Of a stretch of 64,000 nt of DNA, positions 8,334 through 18,189 are shown piece after piece. Source of the stretch: Nocardioides sp. GY 10127 (GTDB lineage: Bacteria > Actinomycetota > Actinomycetes > Propionibacteriales > Nocardioidaceae); NCBI RefSeq assembly GCF_004919085.1, contig NZ_STGL01000005.1:62001-126000 (forward strand). Reading direction: 5' to 3'. Each line of letters starts with the position of its first letter. Within the stretch, counting starts at the first letter, position 1. The position numbers and the translations under genes were made by a program. Below the pieces are notes generated by a model. That model worked only from the letters and a program-made list of their open reading frames with translations. It was not told the origin of the DNA and did no database searches.

Positions 8334-10705
8334 CCCGCCGGCCGACGTCCGCCCCGACCTCGACCTACCGGCTGCAGATCACGGCCGAGGACGACCTCTT
8401 CGCGGCCGCCGACCGGCTGGGCTACCTCCACGACCTGGGCGTGGACTGGGTCTACCTCTCCCCGATCCTGGCCGCGGAGCCCGGCTCCACGCACGGCTAC
8501 GACGTGGTGGCCCACGACCACCTCGACCCCGAGCGGGGCGGCGAGGCCGGGCTGGCCGCGCTCTCCGCCCGGGCCCGCGAGCTCGGCATGGGCGTGCTGG
8601 TCGACATCGTGCCCAACCACGTGGGCGTGGCGACGCCGTCGGAGGACCCGTGGTGGTGGGAGGTCCTCATGCTCGGCCGCGACGCCCCGCACGCCCACGC
8701 CTTCGACGTGGACTGGGACGCCGCGGGCCAGCGCCTCCAGCTGCCGGTGGTGGGCACGGACGACGTGCGCGCCGACGGGTCGGTCGCGCACCTGAGCCTG
8801 GTGGAGACCGACCGCGGCCTCGAGCTGCACTACTGGGACCACGCTTTCCCCGTAGCCCCCGGCACGGCGAGCGGCCCCGACGACGACCCGAGCGCCGTCC
8901 ACGACCGGCAGCACTACGAGCTGGTCGACTGGCACCGGGCCGACGACGCCCTCAACTACCGCCGCTTCTTCGCGGTGAACACCCTCGCCGCCGTGCGGGT
9001 GGAGGAGCCGGACGTCTTCGCCGAGACCCACGTGGAGATCGCCCGCTGGTTCCGCGAGGGCCTGGTGGACGGCCTGCGGGTCGACCACCCCGACGGCCTG
9101 CGCGACCCCCGGAAGTACCTCGACGACCTGGCCGCCCTCACCGGCGGCGCCTACGTGCTGGTGGAGAAGATCCTCGAGCCGGGCGAGGAGATGCCGACCA
9201 CCTGGGCCACCGAGGGCACCACCGGCTACGACGCGCTCGCCCTCGTGGAGCGGGTGCTCGTGGACCCCGCGGGCGAGGGCCCGCTCTGCGCCCTCGACGC
9301 CCAGCTGCGGGGCCTGCCCGACGGCGAGGCCGCGGACTTCCACGCCATGGTCCACGACCTCAAGCGCGAGGTGGCCGACGGCATCCTGCACAGCGAGGTC
9401 AACCGCCTCGTCCGCGAGCTCCGGCGCTTCCTGCCCACGCTCTCCCCCTACCGCTGCGCCGACGCCGTGAGCGAGCTGCTCACCTGCTTCCCGGTCTACC
9501 GGTCCTACCTGGCGCTGGGCCCCTCCCCCGAGGAGCCGGACCTCACCGGCGTCGAGCACCTGGACGCCGCGTTCGCCGCCGCGCGGGCCCACCGCCCCGA
9601 CCTGGCGGAGACGTTCGACGTCCTCGAGCCCTGGCTGCACGACCCCGCGCTGGCCGCGACCCGGCGGTTCCAGCAGACGTCCGGCATGGTGATGGCGAAG
9701 GGCGTGGAGGACTGCGCGTTCTACCGCTACCCGCGGCTCACCTCGCTCACCGAGGTGGGCGGCGACCCGTCGGTCTTCTCCCTGGACGTCGCGGGCTGGC
9801 ACGCGGCGATGGCGCAGCGGCAGGAGCAGTGGCCCCTGGCGATGACCACGCTGTCGACCCACGACACCAAGCGCGGCGAGGACGTCCGGGCGCGGATCAC
9901 CGCCCTGGCGGAGGTGCCGATGCTGTGGGCGTCCGCGCTCGGGCGGCTGCTCGAGGCCGTGCCCCTGCCCGACCCGGTCTTCGGCGGGCTGCTCTGGCAG
10001 GCCGTGCTCGGCGCGTGGGGCAGCGACCCGGACGACGTCCTGCGCGAGCGGCTGCACGCCTACGCGATGAAGGCCATGCGCGAGGCCGGGGACCGGACGA
10101 CGTGGACGGCGCCGGACGAGGCCTACGAGGCCGCGGTGCACGCTGCGGTGGACGCGGCCTTCGACTCCCCCGCCGTGCGGACGGTGCTCGACGAGCTGCT
10201 CGCGGCCGTCCTCGCCCCCGCCTGGAGCAACACCCTGGCCGCGAAGCTGCTGGCGCTCACCATGCCCGGCGTGCCCGACGTCTACCAGGGCTCGGAGCTG
10301 CTGGAGCAGTCGCTGGTCGACCCCGACAACCGGCGTCCGGTCGACTTCGCCCACCGTGCCGCCGTGCTCGCGGGCGAGGCCGGCGACGACGCGGCCGACA
10401 AGCTGCACGTCGTCACCACCGCGCTGCACCTGCGACGCGACCGCCCGGAGGCCTTCACCTCCTACACGCCGGTCGAGGTGACCGGCGAGGCCGCCGAGCA
10501 CGTGCTGGCCTTCGACCGCGGTGGCGTCGTCACGGTGGTCACCCGGCTCCCCGGCGGGCTCGCCCGCCGCGGCGGCTGGGGCGACACCCGGCTCGTGCTG
10601 CCCGAGGGCGCCTGGCACGACGCCCTCACCCGCCACGGCACGGACGGCCTGCTGGCCGACCTGCTCGCCACCCACCCCGTCGCGCTGCTCGTGAAGGAGT
10701 CCTGA
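8330..10705 (+). CDS. treY: Malto-oligosyltrehalose synthase TreY
   Basis: A 791-residue GH13_26 intramolecular transglucosylase that converts the reducing-end alpha-1,4 bond of a maltodextrin to alpha-1,1. Key segments are TYRLQ at the N-terminus, [43 protein letters not shown] (nucleophile), a Glu in [15 protein letters not shown], and [13 protein letters not shown] with [12 protein letters not shown], all characteristic of TreY. The GTG start at 8330 overlaps the treX stop (GTGA). It is the middle gene of treXYZ and makes no sense without its neighbours, so translational coupling is likely. Confidence 0.95.
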   Translation: MTRRPTSAPTSTYRLQITAEDDLFAAADRLGYLHDLGVDWVYLSPILAAEPGSTHGYDVVAHDHLDPERGGEAGLAALSARARELGMGVLVDIVPNHVGVATPSEDPWWWEVLMLGRDAPHAHAFDVDWDAAGQRLQLPVVGTDDVRADGSVAHLSLVETDRGLELHYWDHAFPVAPGTASGPDDDPSAVHDRQHYELVDWHRADDALNYRRFFAVNTLAAVRVEEPDVFAETHVEIARWFREGLVDGLRVDHPDGLRDPRKYLDDLAALTGGAYVLVEKILEPGEEMPTTWATEGTTGYDALALVERVLVDPAGEGPLCALDAQLRGLPDGEAADFHAMVHDLKREVADGILHSEVNRLVRELRRFLPTLSPYRCADAVSELLTCFPVYRSYLALGPSPEEPDLTGVEHLDAAFAAARAHRPDLAETFDVLEPWLHDPALAATRRFQQTSGMVMAKGVEDCAFYRYPRLTSLTEVGGDPSVFSLDVAGWHAAMAQRQEQWPLAMTTLSTHDTKRGEDVRARITALAEVPMLWASALGRLLEAVPLPDPVFGGLLWQAVLGAWGSDPDDVLRERLHAYAMKAMREAGDRTTWTAPDEAYEAAVHAAVDAAFDSPAVRTVLDELLAAVLAPAWSNTLAAKLLALTMPGVPDVYQGSELLEQSLVDPDNRRPVDFAHRAAVLAGEAGDDAADKLHVVTTALHLRRDRPEAFTSYTPVEVTGEAAEHVLAFDRGGVVTVVTRLPGGLARRGGWGDTRLVLPEGAWHDALTRHGTDGLLADLLATHPVALLVKES

Positions 10706-12504
10706 TGGACACCCCGCTGACCAAGCCCGGCCGCGGGCCGTTCGACGTGTGGGCGCCGCGGCCCGACTCCGTGGCGCTGCGGCTCGGCGACGGGTCGACC
10801 GTGCCCATGACGCGGGGCGAGGACGGCTGGTGGACGCCGACCGCGCCCGTGCCCCTCGAGGGCGCCGTCGACTACGGGTACCTGCTCGACGGCGACGAGA
10901 CCCCGCGGCCCGACCCCCGCTCGCCGCGGCAGCCGCACGGCGTCCACGGGCTCTCGCGCGTGGAGGCCGGCGCGCCGTACGCGTGGGGCGACTCCGCCTG
11001 GACCGGCCGACAGCTCGCGGGCTCGGTGATCTACGAGCTGCACGTCGGCACGTTCACGCCCGAGGGCACCCTGGACTCCGCGATCGAGCGGCTCGACCAC
11101 CTCGTCGGCCTCGGCGTGGACCTCGTCGAGCCGCTGCCGGTCAACGCGTTCGGCGGCACCCACAACTGGGGCTACGACGGGGTCGGCTGGTTCGCGGTCA
11201 CCGAGAACTACGGCGGGCCCGACGCCTACCGGCGCTTCGTGGACGCCTGCCACGCCCGCGGCCTGGGCGTCGTCCAGGACGTCGTCTACAACCACCTCGG
11301 CCCGTCCGGGAACTACCTCCCGCTGTTCGGCGGCTACCTCAAGACCGGCCGGAACACGTGGGGCGACCTGCTCAACCTCGACGAGGACGGCAGCGCCGAG
11401 GTGCGCCGCTACATCCTCGACAACGTCCGGACCTGGTTCACCGAGTACCACGTCGACGCGCTGCGGCTGGACGCCGTGCACGCGCTGCGGGACTCCGCGC
11501 ACCGGCACCTGCTGGAGGAGATGGCGATCGAGACCGCCGCGCTCTCCGCCTCGCTCGGGCGGCCGCTCACGCTGATCGCCGAGTCCGACCTCAACGACCC
11601 GCGACTGGTCACCCCGCGCGAGGCGGGCGGCTACGGCCTGGACGCCCAGTGGAGCGACGACTTCCACCACGCCGTGCACGTCGCCCTGACCGGCGAGACG
11701 AGCGGCTACTACGCCGACTTCGAGCCGCTCTCGGCCCTGGCGAAGGTGTGCGAGCGCGGGTTCTTCCACGACGGCACGTACTCGTCCTTCCGGGGCCGCG
11801 ACCACGGCGTCCCGGTCGACACCGCGCACCTGCCCACGTGGCGGCTGGTGGTGTGCAGCCAGAACCACGACCAGATCGGCAACCGCGCCGTCGGCGACCG
11901 GCTCACCGCGCACCTCGACGAGCACCAGCTCGGCTGCGCGGCGCTGCTCACGCTGACCGGCCCGTTCACCCCGATGCTCTTCCAGGGCGAGGAGTGGGGC
12001 GCGAGCACGCCGTTCCAGTTCTTCACCTCCCACACCGAGCCCGAGCTCGGGAAGGCCACCGCGGAGGGCCGGATCGCCGAGTTCGCGGAGATGGGCTGGG
12101 ACCCGTCCCTCGTCCCCGACCCGCAGGACCCCGAGACCTTCACGCGGTCGAAGCTGGACTGGCCCGAGTCCACCTCCGGGCACCACGCGCGGCTCCTGGA
12201 CCTCTACCGGCTGCTGGGCTCGCTGCGGCGGACCGAGCCCGCGCTCACCGACCCCGCGTTCGGGTCCACGCGGGCGCACGCGGACGAGGCGGCGCGGCTG
12301 TTCACGCTCGACCGGACGTCGTCCGCCGGCGGCTCCCCGCTGCGGCTGGTGCTCAACCTGGCCGACTCCTCCGCCTCGGTCCCCGTGCCCGAGGGGGCCG
12401 CAGTGCTCGCGCGCACGGGCGACCCGGCCGACGGCGACGTCACCGTCTCGGGCGGCCTGCTCGCCCTGGCCCCCCACGCCGGGGCGCTGCTCCGGCTCGG
12501 CTGA
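10705..12504 (+). CDS. treZ: Malto-oligosyltrehalose trehalohydrolase TreZ
   Basis: A 599-residue GH13_10 enzyme that releases trehalose from maltooligosyl-trehalose. Seen are an N-terminal beta domain ([15 protein letters not shown]), [46 protein letters not shown] (nucleophile Asp), [11 protein letters not shown] (acid Glu) and [29 protein letters not shown] is a strong TreZ signature. Its ATG at 10705 shares one base with the treY stop (TGATG), and GAAGGAG lies just upstream. It ends the treXYZ operon; the next gene starts 79 nt on. Confidence 0.95.
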   Translation: MDTPLTKPGRGPFDVWAPRPDSVALRLGDGSTVPMTRGEDGWWTPTAPVPLEGAVDYGYLLDGDETPRPDPRSPRQPHGVHGLSRVEAGAPYAWGDSAWTGRQLAGSVIYELHVGTFTPEGTLDSAIERLDHLVGLGVDLVEPLPVNAFGGTHNWGYDGVGWFAVTENYGGPDAYRRFVDACHARGLGVVQDVVYNHLGPSGNYLPLFGGYLKTGRNTWGDLLNLDEDGSAEVRRYILDNVRTWFTEYHVDALRLDAVHALRDSAHRHLLEEMAIETAALSASLGRPLTLIAESDLNDPRLVTPREAGGYGLDAQWSDDFHHAVHVALTGETSGYYADFEPLSALAKVCERGFFHDGTYSSFRGRDHGVPVDTAHLPTWRLVVCSQNHDQIGNRAVGDRLTAHLDEHQLGCAALLTLTGPFTPMLFQGEEWGASTPFQFFTSHTEPELGKATAEGRIAEFAEMGWDPSLVPDPQDPETFTRSKLDWPESTSGHHARLLDLYRLLGSLRRTEPALTDPAFGSTRAHADEAARLFTLDRTSSAGGSPLRLVLNLADSSASVPVPEGAAVLARTGDPADGDVTVSGGLLALAPHAGALLRLG

Positions 12505-12583
12505 GGCACCCGGCGGCTGACGGGTTCCTGAGGGTCCGCCGCGCCCGCCCCCGGGACGGCCCCGCACCTGCCAGGATGGCCGG

Positions 12584-13444
12584 GTGCTGAGCCTCCCGCG
12601 CCGCGTCTCGTCCGCGCTCCTCCTGCTGATCGCGGCGCTGCTGCTGCCGGTGTGGCTGGTGGCGTCGTGGACCGAGTCCCTCGTCACCGATCCCGACGCC
12701 TACGTCGAGGCGGTGGCGCCCCTGGGCGAGCAGCCGGAGGTGCAGGCCGCGGTGGCCGACCGGGTCGCGGCCGCGCTGCAGCAGCAGATCGAGGACCGGG
12801 TGCCGGCGCTGTCCGTGCCCCTGGTGGACAAGGCGGTGCAGGCGATGGCCGACAAGGCCGTCGCCTCCGACGCGTTCCCGGGGCTGTGGACGGCGGCCAA
12901 CCGCAGCGCCCACACCAGCCTCGCGGCCGCCCTCACCTCCGACCACGACGACTCCCCGGTCGAGATCGACCTGACCCCGGTGGTCGAGGAGGTGATCTCC
13001 CGGCTGGAGATGAAGGGGCTCCTGCCGGCGTCGGCGACGAGCACGACCCCCACCGTCGTCATCGAGATCGCCCAGCCCGACCAGCTGGTCCGGGCCCGGC
13101 ACGCGTACGCCGTCCTGGCGTTCTTCGACCGGTGGCTGCCGTGGCTCATGGCCGCGCTGGTCGTGGCCGCGGTGGTGATCACGCCCAAGCGACTGCGCGC
13201 GCTGCTGGTCGGGTCGTTCCTCGGCCTGCTCACGACCGGGCTGCTCGCGCTGGCCCTCGTCACGGCCAGGCCCCAGGTCCTCGACCTCGTCGAGCAGACC
13301 GTCGGCAGCTCGCAGTTCCTCGAGCCGACCTGGGACGCGCTGCTCGACAGCCTGTGGCACGAGCTGTCCGTGGCGGCGGCGGTGTGCGCCGCCGGCGTCC
13401 TGGCCTTCGGGCTGCTCGGGTTCCTGCGGCGGCGCCGGGGCTGA
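12584..13444 (+). CDS. Conserved actinobacterial membrane protein, unknown function
   Basis: A 286-residue protein. A signal-anchor helix (about 8-28, SSALLLLIAALLLPVWLVAS) leads to an extracytoplasmic domain of about 150 residues beginning LVTDPDAYVEAVAPLGEQPE. Three further hydrophobic helices (about 182-200, 207-227 and 260-280) follow, ending in LRRRRG. This N-terminal plan (DPDAYVEAVAPL, then VQAAVADRV) recurs in uncharacterised actinobacterial membrane proteins; no function is claimed. GTG at 12584 has AGGA 7 nt upstream. It is 79 nt from treZ, so it might be read through from the tre operon. Confidence 0.75.
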   Translation: MLSLPRRVSSALLLLIAALLLPVWLVASWTESLVTDPDAYVEAVAPLGEQPEVQAAVADRVAAALQQQIEDRVPALSVPLVDKAVQAMADKAVASDAFPGLWTAANRSAHTSLAAALTSDHDDSPVEIDLTPVVEEVISRLEMKGLLPASATSTTPTVVIEIAQPDQLVRARHAYAVLAFFDRWLPWLMAALVVAAVVITPKRLRALLVGSFLGLLTTGLLALALVTARPQVLDLVEQTVGSSQFLEPTWDALLDSLWHELSVAAAVCAAGVLAFGLLGFLRRRRG

Positions 13445-13492
13445 GTCGGCGTCGGGGCTGAGCCGCGTTCGTCGGCGCGTTCGTCGGCGGGC

Positions 13493-13894
13493 TCAGGCCC
13501 GATCGTCGTACTCCGCGCGCGCGGCGATCACGTCCACCATGTTGGACTCCGCCCACGTCTTGACCGACGACACCAGCTCCGCCAGCGACGCCCCCAGCGG
13601 CGTGAGGCCGTAGGTGACGCTCACGGGGACGGTGGGCTCGACCGTGCGGGTGACCATCCCGTCGCGCTCGAGCCCGCGGAGCGTCTGGGTGAGCATCTTC
13701 TGGCTCGCGCCCGCGATGGTCCGGGCGAGCTCGTTGTAGCGCAGGGCCCCCTTCTCGCGCAGGGCGCTGAGGATGAGGGCCACCCACTTGCTCGACAGCG
13801 TCTCGAGCAGCTCACGGCTCTTGCACTCGGCCATGAAGGCGTCGAACTCGATCTTCTCCAGCTCGCGGCGCTGGGCGGCGGTGAGGGTGGGCAC
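13493..13894 (-). CDS. HxlR-family transcriptional regulator
   Basis: A 133-residue winged-helix regulator. CKSRELLETLSSKWVALIL followed by ALRYNELARTIAGASQKMLT and LRGLERDGMVTRTV is the full HxlR (MarR-like) DNA-binding core, with VTYGLTPLG in the wing. A Cys in the first helix (about residue 26) is placed like the redox-sensing Cys of YodB/HypR-type members. GTG at 13894 is preceded by AGGAGG. It is divergent from a quinone oxidoreductase gene, the classical arrangement in which the HxlR protein represses the reductase and responds to quinones or oxidants. That ligand is inference. Confidence 0.9.
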   Translation of the reverse strand: MPTLTAAQRRELEKIEFDAFMAECKSRELLETLSSKWVALILSALREKGALRYNELARTIAGASQKMLTQTLRGLERDGMVTRTVEPTVPVSVTYGLTPLGASLAELVSSVKTWAESNMVDVIAARAEYDDRA

Positions 13895-13944
13895 GGGGGC
13901 CTCCTGGTCGGGACGGACGGGCGACTCGGCCGCACGACTCGGCG

Positions 13945-13973
13945 GGTAACGCACTTTCAGGTGCCTACTTACC
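13945..13973. promoter_or_regulatory. Candidate operator between HxlR gene and quinone oxidoreductase
   Basis: A nested imperfect inverted repeat: GGTAA at 13945-13949 mirrors TTACC at 13969-13973, and inside it GCAC (13951-13954) mirrors GTGC (13961-13964). It lies in the 162-bp divergent intergenic region where an HxlR dimer would be expected to bind. Position and symmetry are the only evidence. Confidence 0.4.
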
Positions 13974-14056
13974 AAAGGGGAGCAGCCCCTCCAGAGTGGA
14001 GCACGAAGGGCGGCAGCACAAGGGCCGCCGCCCCACCGCACTCCTCGGAGGTCCTC

Positions 14057-14989
14057 GTGAACACCCAGCTCCCCACCACCACCCGCGCCGCCGTCGTCCG
14101 CACCCCGGGCCCGGAGGCCGTCGTCGAGGTCGTCGACGTCCCGCTCGCGGCGCCGGCCGAGGGCCAGGTCGTCGTCCGGGTCGCCGCGGCCACGATCAAC
14201 CCCGTCGACGTCGCCGTCGTCTCCGGCTTCTGGCACTCCGTCGGCGCGATCTCCCAGCCCGAGCACACCGGGATCGGGTGGGACGTCGCGGGCACCGTCG
14301 TCGCGGTCGGCGCCGGAGTCACCGACCTCGCCGTGGGCGACCGGGTCGCCGGCCTGCACGGCGGCGTCGACCACCCGGTCGGCACGATCGCCGAGCACGT
14401 GACCCTGGCGGCCTCCGACGTGGCCCGCGTGCCCGACGGCCTGGCCCTCACCGAGGCGGCGACCCTGCCCCTCAACACCCTCACCGCCGCCCAGCTGCTC
14501 GACCTGCTGGGCGAGCCGACGCCCGGCGCGACCCTCCTGGTGACCGGCGCGGCCGGGGCCGTCGGCGGGCACGCGCTGCGGCTGGCCGCGGCGCGCGGCT
14601 GGGCCGTGACCGGCCTGGCGCGGCCGTCCGACCGCGCCTACGTCGAGGCCGCCGGCGCGGCGTTCGTCGACGCCCTGCCCGAGGCGCCCGCCTTCGATGC
14701 CGTCGCCGACACCGCGGTGCTGGCGGAGGCAGCCGTGGCCGCCGTGGTCGACGGCGGCCTCTACGCCGGGGTGATCCCGCTGGCGGTCCCGGCCGGCGAG
14801 CGGGGCGTGCGCACGACCGCCGTGATGGCGAGCGCTGACGACGCCACGCTCGCCCACGCGCTCGAGGAGGCCGCCGCCGGCCGCCTCGACACCCGGGTGC
14901 ACGTCACGCTGCCGCTGGCCGAGGCCGACAAGGCGGTGCGCACGGTCGCGGCCGGCGGGGTCCGCGGCCGGGTGGTCGTCCTGCCGTGA
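14057..14989 (+). CDS. NADPH:quinone oxidoreductase, zinc-independent MDR family
   Basis: A 310-residue member of the medium-chain dehydrogenase/reductase superfamily, quinone oxidoreductase branch. The GroES-like domain contains INPVDVAVVSGFW and GWDVAGTVVAVG. The nucleotide-binding fold has LLVTGAAGAVGGHALRLAA (about 159-177), the AxGxVG motif of NADPH-dependent members. The structural and catalytic zinc Cys are absent. GTG at 14057 follows CGGAGG. Divergent transcription from the HxlR regulator suggests induction by quinone or electrophile stress. Reaction inferred: NADPH-dependent reduction of quinones or enones. Confidence 0.87.
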   Translation: MNTQLPTTTRAAVVRTPGPEAVVEVVDVPLAAPAEGQVVVRVAAATINPVDVAVVSGFWHSVGAISQPEHTGIGWDVAGTVVAVGAGVTDLAVGDRVAGLHGGVDHPVGTIAEHVTLAASDVARVPDGLALTEAATLPLNTLTAAQLLDLLGEPTPGATLLVTGAAGAVGGHALRLAAARGWAVTGLARPSDRAYVEAAGAAFVDALPEAPAFDAVADTAVLAEAAVAAVVDGGLYAGVIPLAVPAGERGVRTTAVMASADDATLAHALEEAAAGRLDTRVHVTLPLAEADKAVRTVAAGGVRGRVVVLP

Positions 14990-15001
14990 CGGCCGCGGGG
15001 C

Positions 15002-17173
15002 TCAGTGACCGCGCAGCCCGTGCCGCTCCCACCACCGTGCGAGCGGCGCGGGCGCCCACCAGTTCCACCGGCCCAGGAGCTTCATGGTGGCGGGCACCAG
15101 GAGGGCCCGGACGACGGTCGCGTCGAGCAGCAGCGCCACCAGCATCCCCAGGCCGATCATCTTCATGAAGACCAGGTCGGACAGGCTGAACGCGCCGATC
15201 ACGACCCCCAGCAGCAGGGCCGCGCTGGTGATGATCTGCCCGGTGCGCTGCAGGCCCACCTCGACCGCCCGGTCGTTGTCACCGCTCGCGTCCCACTCCT
15301 CGCGCACCCGGCTGAGCAGGAACACCTCGTAGTCCATCGAGAGGCCGAAGAGGATCGCCAGCATGAGGATCGGGTTGGTGGCGTCCAGGAAGCCCTGGGG
15401 CGTGAAGCCGAGCAGCCCCGAGAGGTGCCCGTCAGCGAAGATCCAGGTGACCACGCCGAAGCTGGCGGTGATGGAGAACAGGTTCATCACCACCGCCTTC
15501 ACCGGCAGGACGAACGAGCCGAACGCGCCGAAGAGCAGCACGAACATCACGACCAGGACGATGAGCCCCATCACCGGCAGCTTCGCCGCGACCGAGGCCA
15601 CCAGGTCCACCGTGGCCGCCGTGAGCCCGCCCACCAGCGCGGTGCCGGACGCCGGCTCGACCTCGCGCAGCGCCCGCACGACGTCCTGGCTCTCCTCGGT
15701 CTGGCTGTTGCCCTCCCAGGTGGCGGTGAGCAGGGTGACCGGCTCCGTCCCGTCCCCCGAGCCGGCGGTGCTGTCGACCGTCGCCACCGACGTGACGCCC
15801 TCGACCTGCTCTGCGCGCTCCACGTAGTCGGCCACGTCGGCCTCCTCGGTGCCCTCGAGCACGATCGAGGCGGTGGAGACCTCGCCGCCGAAGTCCTCGG
15901 CGAGGATGACGGCGGCCCGGTGGCTGGGCGCGTCGGGCGGCAGGACGCGGTAGTCCATCGAGCCGAAGGACGCGCCGAGGAACGGGCTGGCCACGACCAG
16001 CAGGCCGACGACGACCGTGACGGCCACCAGCACCGGTCGGCGCATGACGGCGCGCGCCAGGGCGGCCCAGCGGCCGGCGTCCGTGACGAGGACGTGGGGC
16101 CGCGCCCCGCCCGCCCGCCGACGCCACGGCATCCGGCCCGCCTCCACGCGGTGCCCGAGCAGCCGGAGGATCGCGGGCAGGAGGGTCAGGGAGGAGACCA
16201 TCGCGACCAGCACCGCGGCCACGCCGCCGTAGGCCATCGACCGCATGAACGACTGCGGGAAGACCAGCAGGCTGGCCAGCGAGGCCGCGACCGTGAGCCC
16301 GGAGAAGAGGACGGTGCGACCGGCCGTGGCGAGGGTGCGCTGGACGGCGGCGGCGACGAGGTCGGGCCGGCCGCGGCCGAGGTCGGGGACCGTGGCCAGC
16401 TCCTCACGGAAGCGGCTGACGACGAAGAGGGCGTAGTCGATGGCCAGGCCGATGCCCAGCAGGGAGACGATGTTGACGGCGAAGACCGAGACGTCCGCGA
16501 CCTGCGAGACGAGCCGCAGCAGGGCCAGCGAGCCGACGACCGCGGTGAGGCCCACGGTGACCGGCATGAGGGCCGCGACGACGCTGCCGAAGATCACCAG
16601 GGCCAGCACGAGCACGACCGGCATGGAGATCGCCTCGGCTCGCGCGAGGTCGTCGGCGGTGATCTGGTTGACGTCGTCGTAGGTGGCGAAGGTGCCGGCC
16701 AGGTGGGTCTCGACCTGGTCGCCGTCCGCCACGAGGAGCCCGGAGATCTCGTCGTAGCTGTCGAGCAGTTCGCTGTCGCTCTCGCCGCCGAGCGAGATGA
16801 GCACCTGGGCGGCGTGGCCGCCGTCGCCGACCAGGGAGCCCGACGGGTCCTCCCACCAGGGCACGACGCTCGCCGTCGAGCCCGCGGGCAGCCCGGCCAG
16901 CGCCTCGCGGACGGGCTCGACGAAGGCGTCCTCGTCGGCGGTGAGCTCGTCGGAGGTGTAGATCGCGACCACGTCGACGCTGCGGTGGCCGAACGCGTCG
17001 GTCTCGGCGGCGAGGGCCTGGTAGGACTCGGCGTCCGGGTCCTCGAAGCCACCGTTGACCAGGCCGCCGAAGACGCCGGCGCCGTACACGGCGGCCAGGA
17101 CGACGAGCAGGAGGCCGACCCCCAGCACGCGGCCGGGGCGTCGGCCCACGAGTGCTCCCCACCGTTCGATCAC
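15002..17173 (-). CDS. MMPL-family RND transporter
   Basis: A 723-residue exporter with the duplicated RND plan: a helix at 15-35, an extracytoplasmic domain to about 180, five helices, a central cytoplasmic loop near 355-390, a second helix/large loop unit from 395, and the final helices. SLLGIGLAIDYALFVVSRFREEL and ILFGLSMDYEVFLLSRVREEW are the paired TM4/TM10 Asp-Tyr motifs of MMPL proteins. GTG at 17173 follows GGAGGAGGAACC. It is divergent from a TetR-type gene across 165 bp with strong palindromes, so repression by that regulator is likely. Cargo (lipid or drug) is unknown. Confidence 0.92.
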   Translation of the reverse strand: MIERWGALVGRRPGRVLGVGLLLVVLAAVYGAGVFGGLVNGGFEDPDAESYQALAAETDAFGHRSVDVVAIYTSDELTADEDAFVEPVREALAGLPAGSTASVVPWWEDPSGSLVGDGGHAAQVLISLGGESDSELLDSYDEISGLLVADGDQVETHLAGTFATYDDVNQITADDLARAEAISMPVVLVLALVIFGSVVAALMPVTVGLTAVVGSLALLRLVSQVADVSVFAVNIVSLLGIGLAIDYALFVVSRFREELATVPDLGRGRPDLVAAAVQRTLATAGRTVLFSGLTVAASLASLLVFPQSFMRSMAYGGVAAVLVAMVSSLTLLPAILRLLGHRVEAGRMPWRRRAGGARPHVLVTDAGRWAALARAVMRRPVLVAVTVVVGLLVVASPFLGASFGSMDYRVLPPDAPSHRAAVILAEDFGGEVSTASIVLEGTEEADVADYVERAEQVEGVTSVATVDSTAGSGDGTEPVTLLTATWEGNSQTEESQDVVRALREVEPASGTALVGGLTAATVDLVASVAAKLPVMGLIVLVVMFVLLFGAFGSFVLPVKAVVMNLFSITASFGVVTWIFADGHLSGLLGFTPQGFLDATNPILMLAILFGLSMDYEVFLLSRVREEWDASGDNDRAVEVGLQRTGQIITSAALLLGVVIGAFSLSDLVFMKMIGLGMLVALLLDATVVRALLVPATMKLLGRWNWWAPAPLARWWERHGLRGH

Positions 17174-17258
17174 GGTTCCTCCTCCGTCGCCTGGATGGTC
17201 GCCTGGACGGTCCCCAGAATGGTTCCTGAGACAGCATCAGTGATGGACAATCACACGA

Positions 17259-17289
17259 GTGAACGGCGTTCACGGTAAACGGTGTAAAC
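17259..17289. promoter_or_regulatory. Palindromic operator cluster between MMPL and TetR genes
   Basis: GTGAACGGCGTTCAC at 17259-17273 is a perfect 7-bp-arm palindrome with a single central base. Immediately to the right GTAAAC occurs twice (17275-17280 and 17284-17289). All lie in the divergent intergenic region and suit a TetR dimer site controlling both genes. Confidence 0.6.
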
Positions 17290-17338
17290 TCCGCTCGTCA
17301 ACGCGTTTCCCGTCCGCAGCACCCACCAGGAGCAGCCC

Positions 17339-18118
17339 GTGTCCAGCCCCGCGTCCCGCCCGGCCTCCGGCGCGGAGCCCACTCGGCGGGAGCGCCAGCG
17401 CGAGGCCACGTACGCGGAGATCGTCGAGAGCGCCCTGGGCCTGCTGCGCGAGGGCGAGGACCTCTCGCTGCGCGCCGTCGCCCAGCGGATGGGCATGACG
17501 GCGCCGGCGCTGTACCGCTACGTCGCCTCCTACTCCGAGCTCGTCGACCTCGTGGCGCTGCGCATCGACCAGGACGCGACCCGGCGCTTCGCGGCCGCCG
17601 CCGAGACGGTGCCCGCCTCCGACCCGGCGGCCCGGCTCGTCCTGGCGATCACGGAGTTCCGGACGTGGGCGATGACCTCCCCGCGGGAGTTCTCGCTGGT
17701 CTTCGCACACCCGGTGGCCGAGCCCGGCTGCCGGCCCGGCGAGCCGCTGACCGCCGCCGCCTCCGCGGAGCTGTTCACCACGATGCTGCACGACGTGTGG
17801 CGGGCGAACCGCTTCCCCGTGCCGGCCGTCGAGGACCTCCCCGAGGTGGTGCGCCAGGCCGTCCTCGACCCGGCGATCCCCGGACCCCAGCACCACCTGC
17901 CGGTGGAGGAGCGCGGCTTCGGCTGGGTGGCGATGCAGGGGTGGGCCCAGCTCTACGGCGTGGTGGCGCTGGAGGTGTTCGGGCACGTGGACGTGCGCCT
18001 GCTGGCGTCGGGCGAGCTCTTCCTCTCGACCCTGGGCCGGTTCGCGCCGCAGCTCGGGCTCGGGGCGGACGTCGAGCGCCTGGTCGGCCTGGCGCGCGCC
18101 CGGATCGCCGCGGCCTGA
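17339..18118 (+). CDS. TetR-family regulator of the adjacent MMPL exporter
   Basis: A 259-residue regulator. The N-terminal HTH reads TYAEIVESALGLLREGEDLSLRAVAQRMGM then APALYRYVASYSELVDLV; the C-terminal part (about 95-200) resembles the WHG/TetR_C domain, with FRTWAMTSPREFSLVFAHP. GTG at 17339 follows AGGAG. The divergent MMPL transporter and the palindromes between them indicate that it represses the exporter and probably itself. Ligand unknown. A perfect hairpin follows its stop. Confidence 0.9.
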   Translation: MSSPASRPASGAEPTRRERQREATYAEIVESALGLLREGEDLSLRAVAQRMGMTAPALYRYVASYSELVDLVALRIDQDATRRFAAAAETVPASDPAARLVLAITEFRTWAMTSPREFSLVFAHPVAEPGCRPGEPLTAAASAELFTTMLHDVWRANRFPVPAVEDLPEVVRQAVLDPAIPGPQHHLPVEERGFGWVAMQGWAQLYGVVALEVFGHVDVRLLASGELFLSTLGRFAPQLGLGADVERLVGLARARIAAA

Positions 18119-18142
18119 GCCTCCGCGGGGCACCACCGTCGC

Positions 18143-18186
18143 TGCACTCGGCAGTGGGGCCCACCCGGGCCCCACTGCCGAGTGCA
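18143..18186. terminator. Perfect 20-bp hairpin between convergent genes; dispersed repeat copy 1
   Basis: TGCACTCGGCAGTGGGGCCC (18143-18162) pairs perfectly with 18167-18186 around the loop ACCC. It sits between the convergent TetR and sirtuin genes and could end both transcripts, although no T-run follows. The arm sequence recurs at 43971-44010, so it is also a member of a dispersed palindromic repeat. Confidence 0.7.
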
Positions 18187-18189
18187 CGG

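Noticed and set aside
5805..10675. Long minus-strand frames opposite treX and treY (5805-8222 and 7988-10675)
   Set aside because: Repetitive Val/Gly/Arg/His composition and exact opposition to TreX and TreY; shadows of the real genes.
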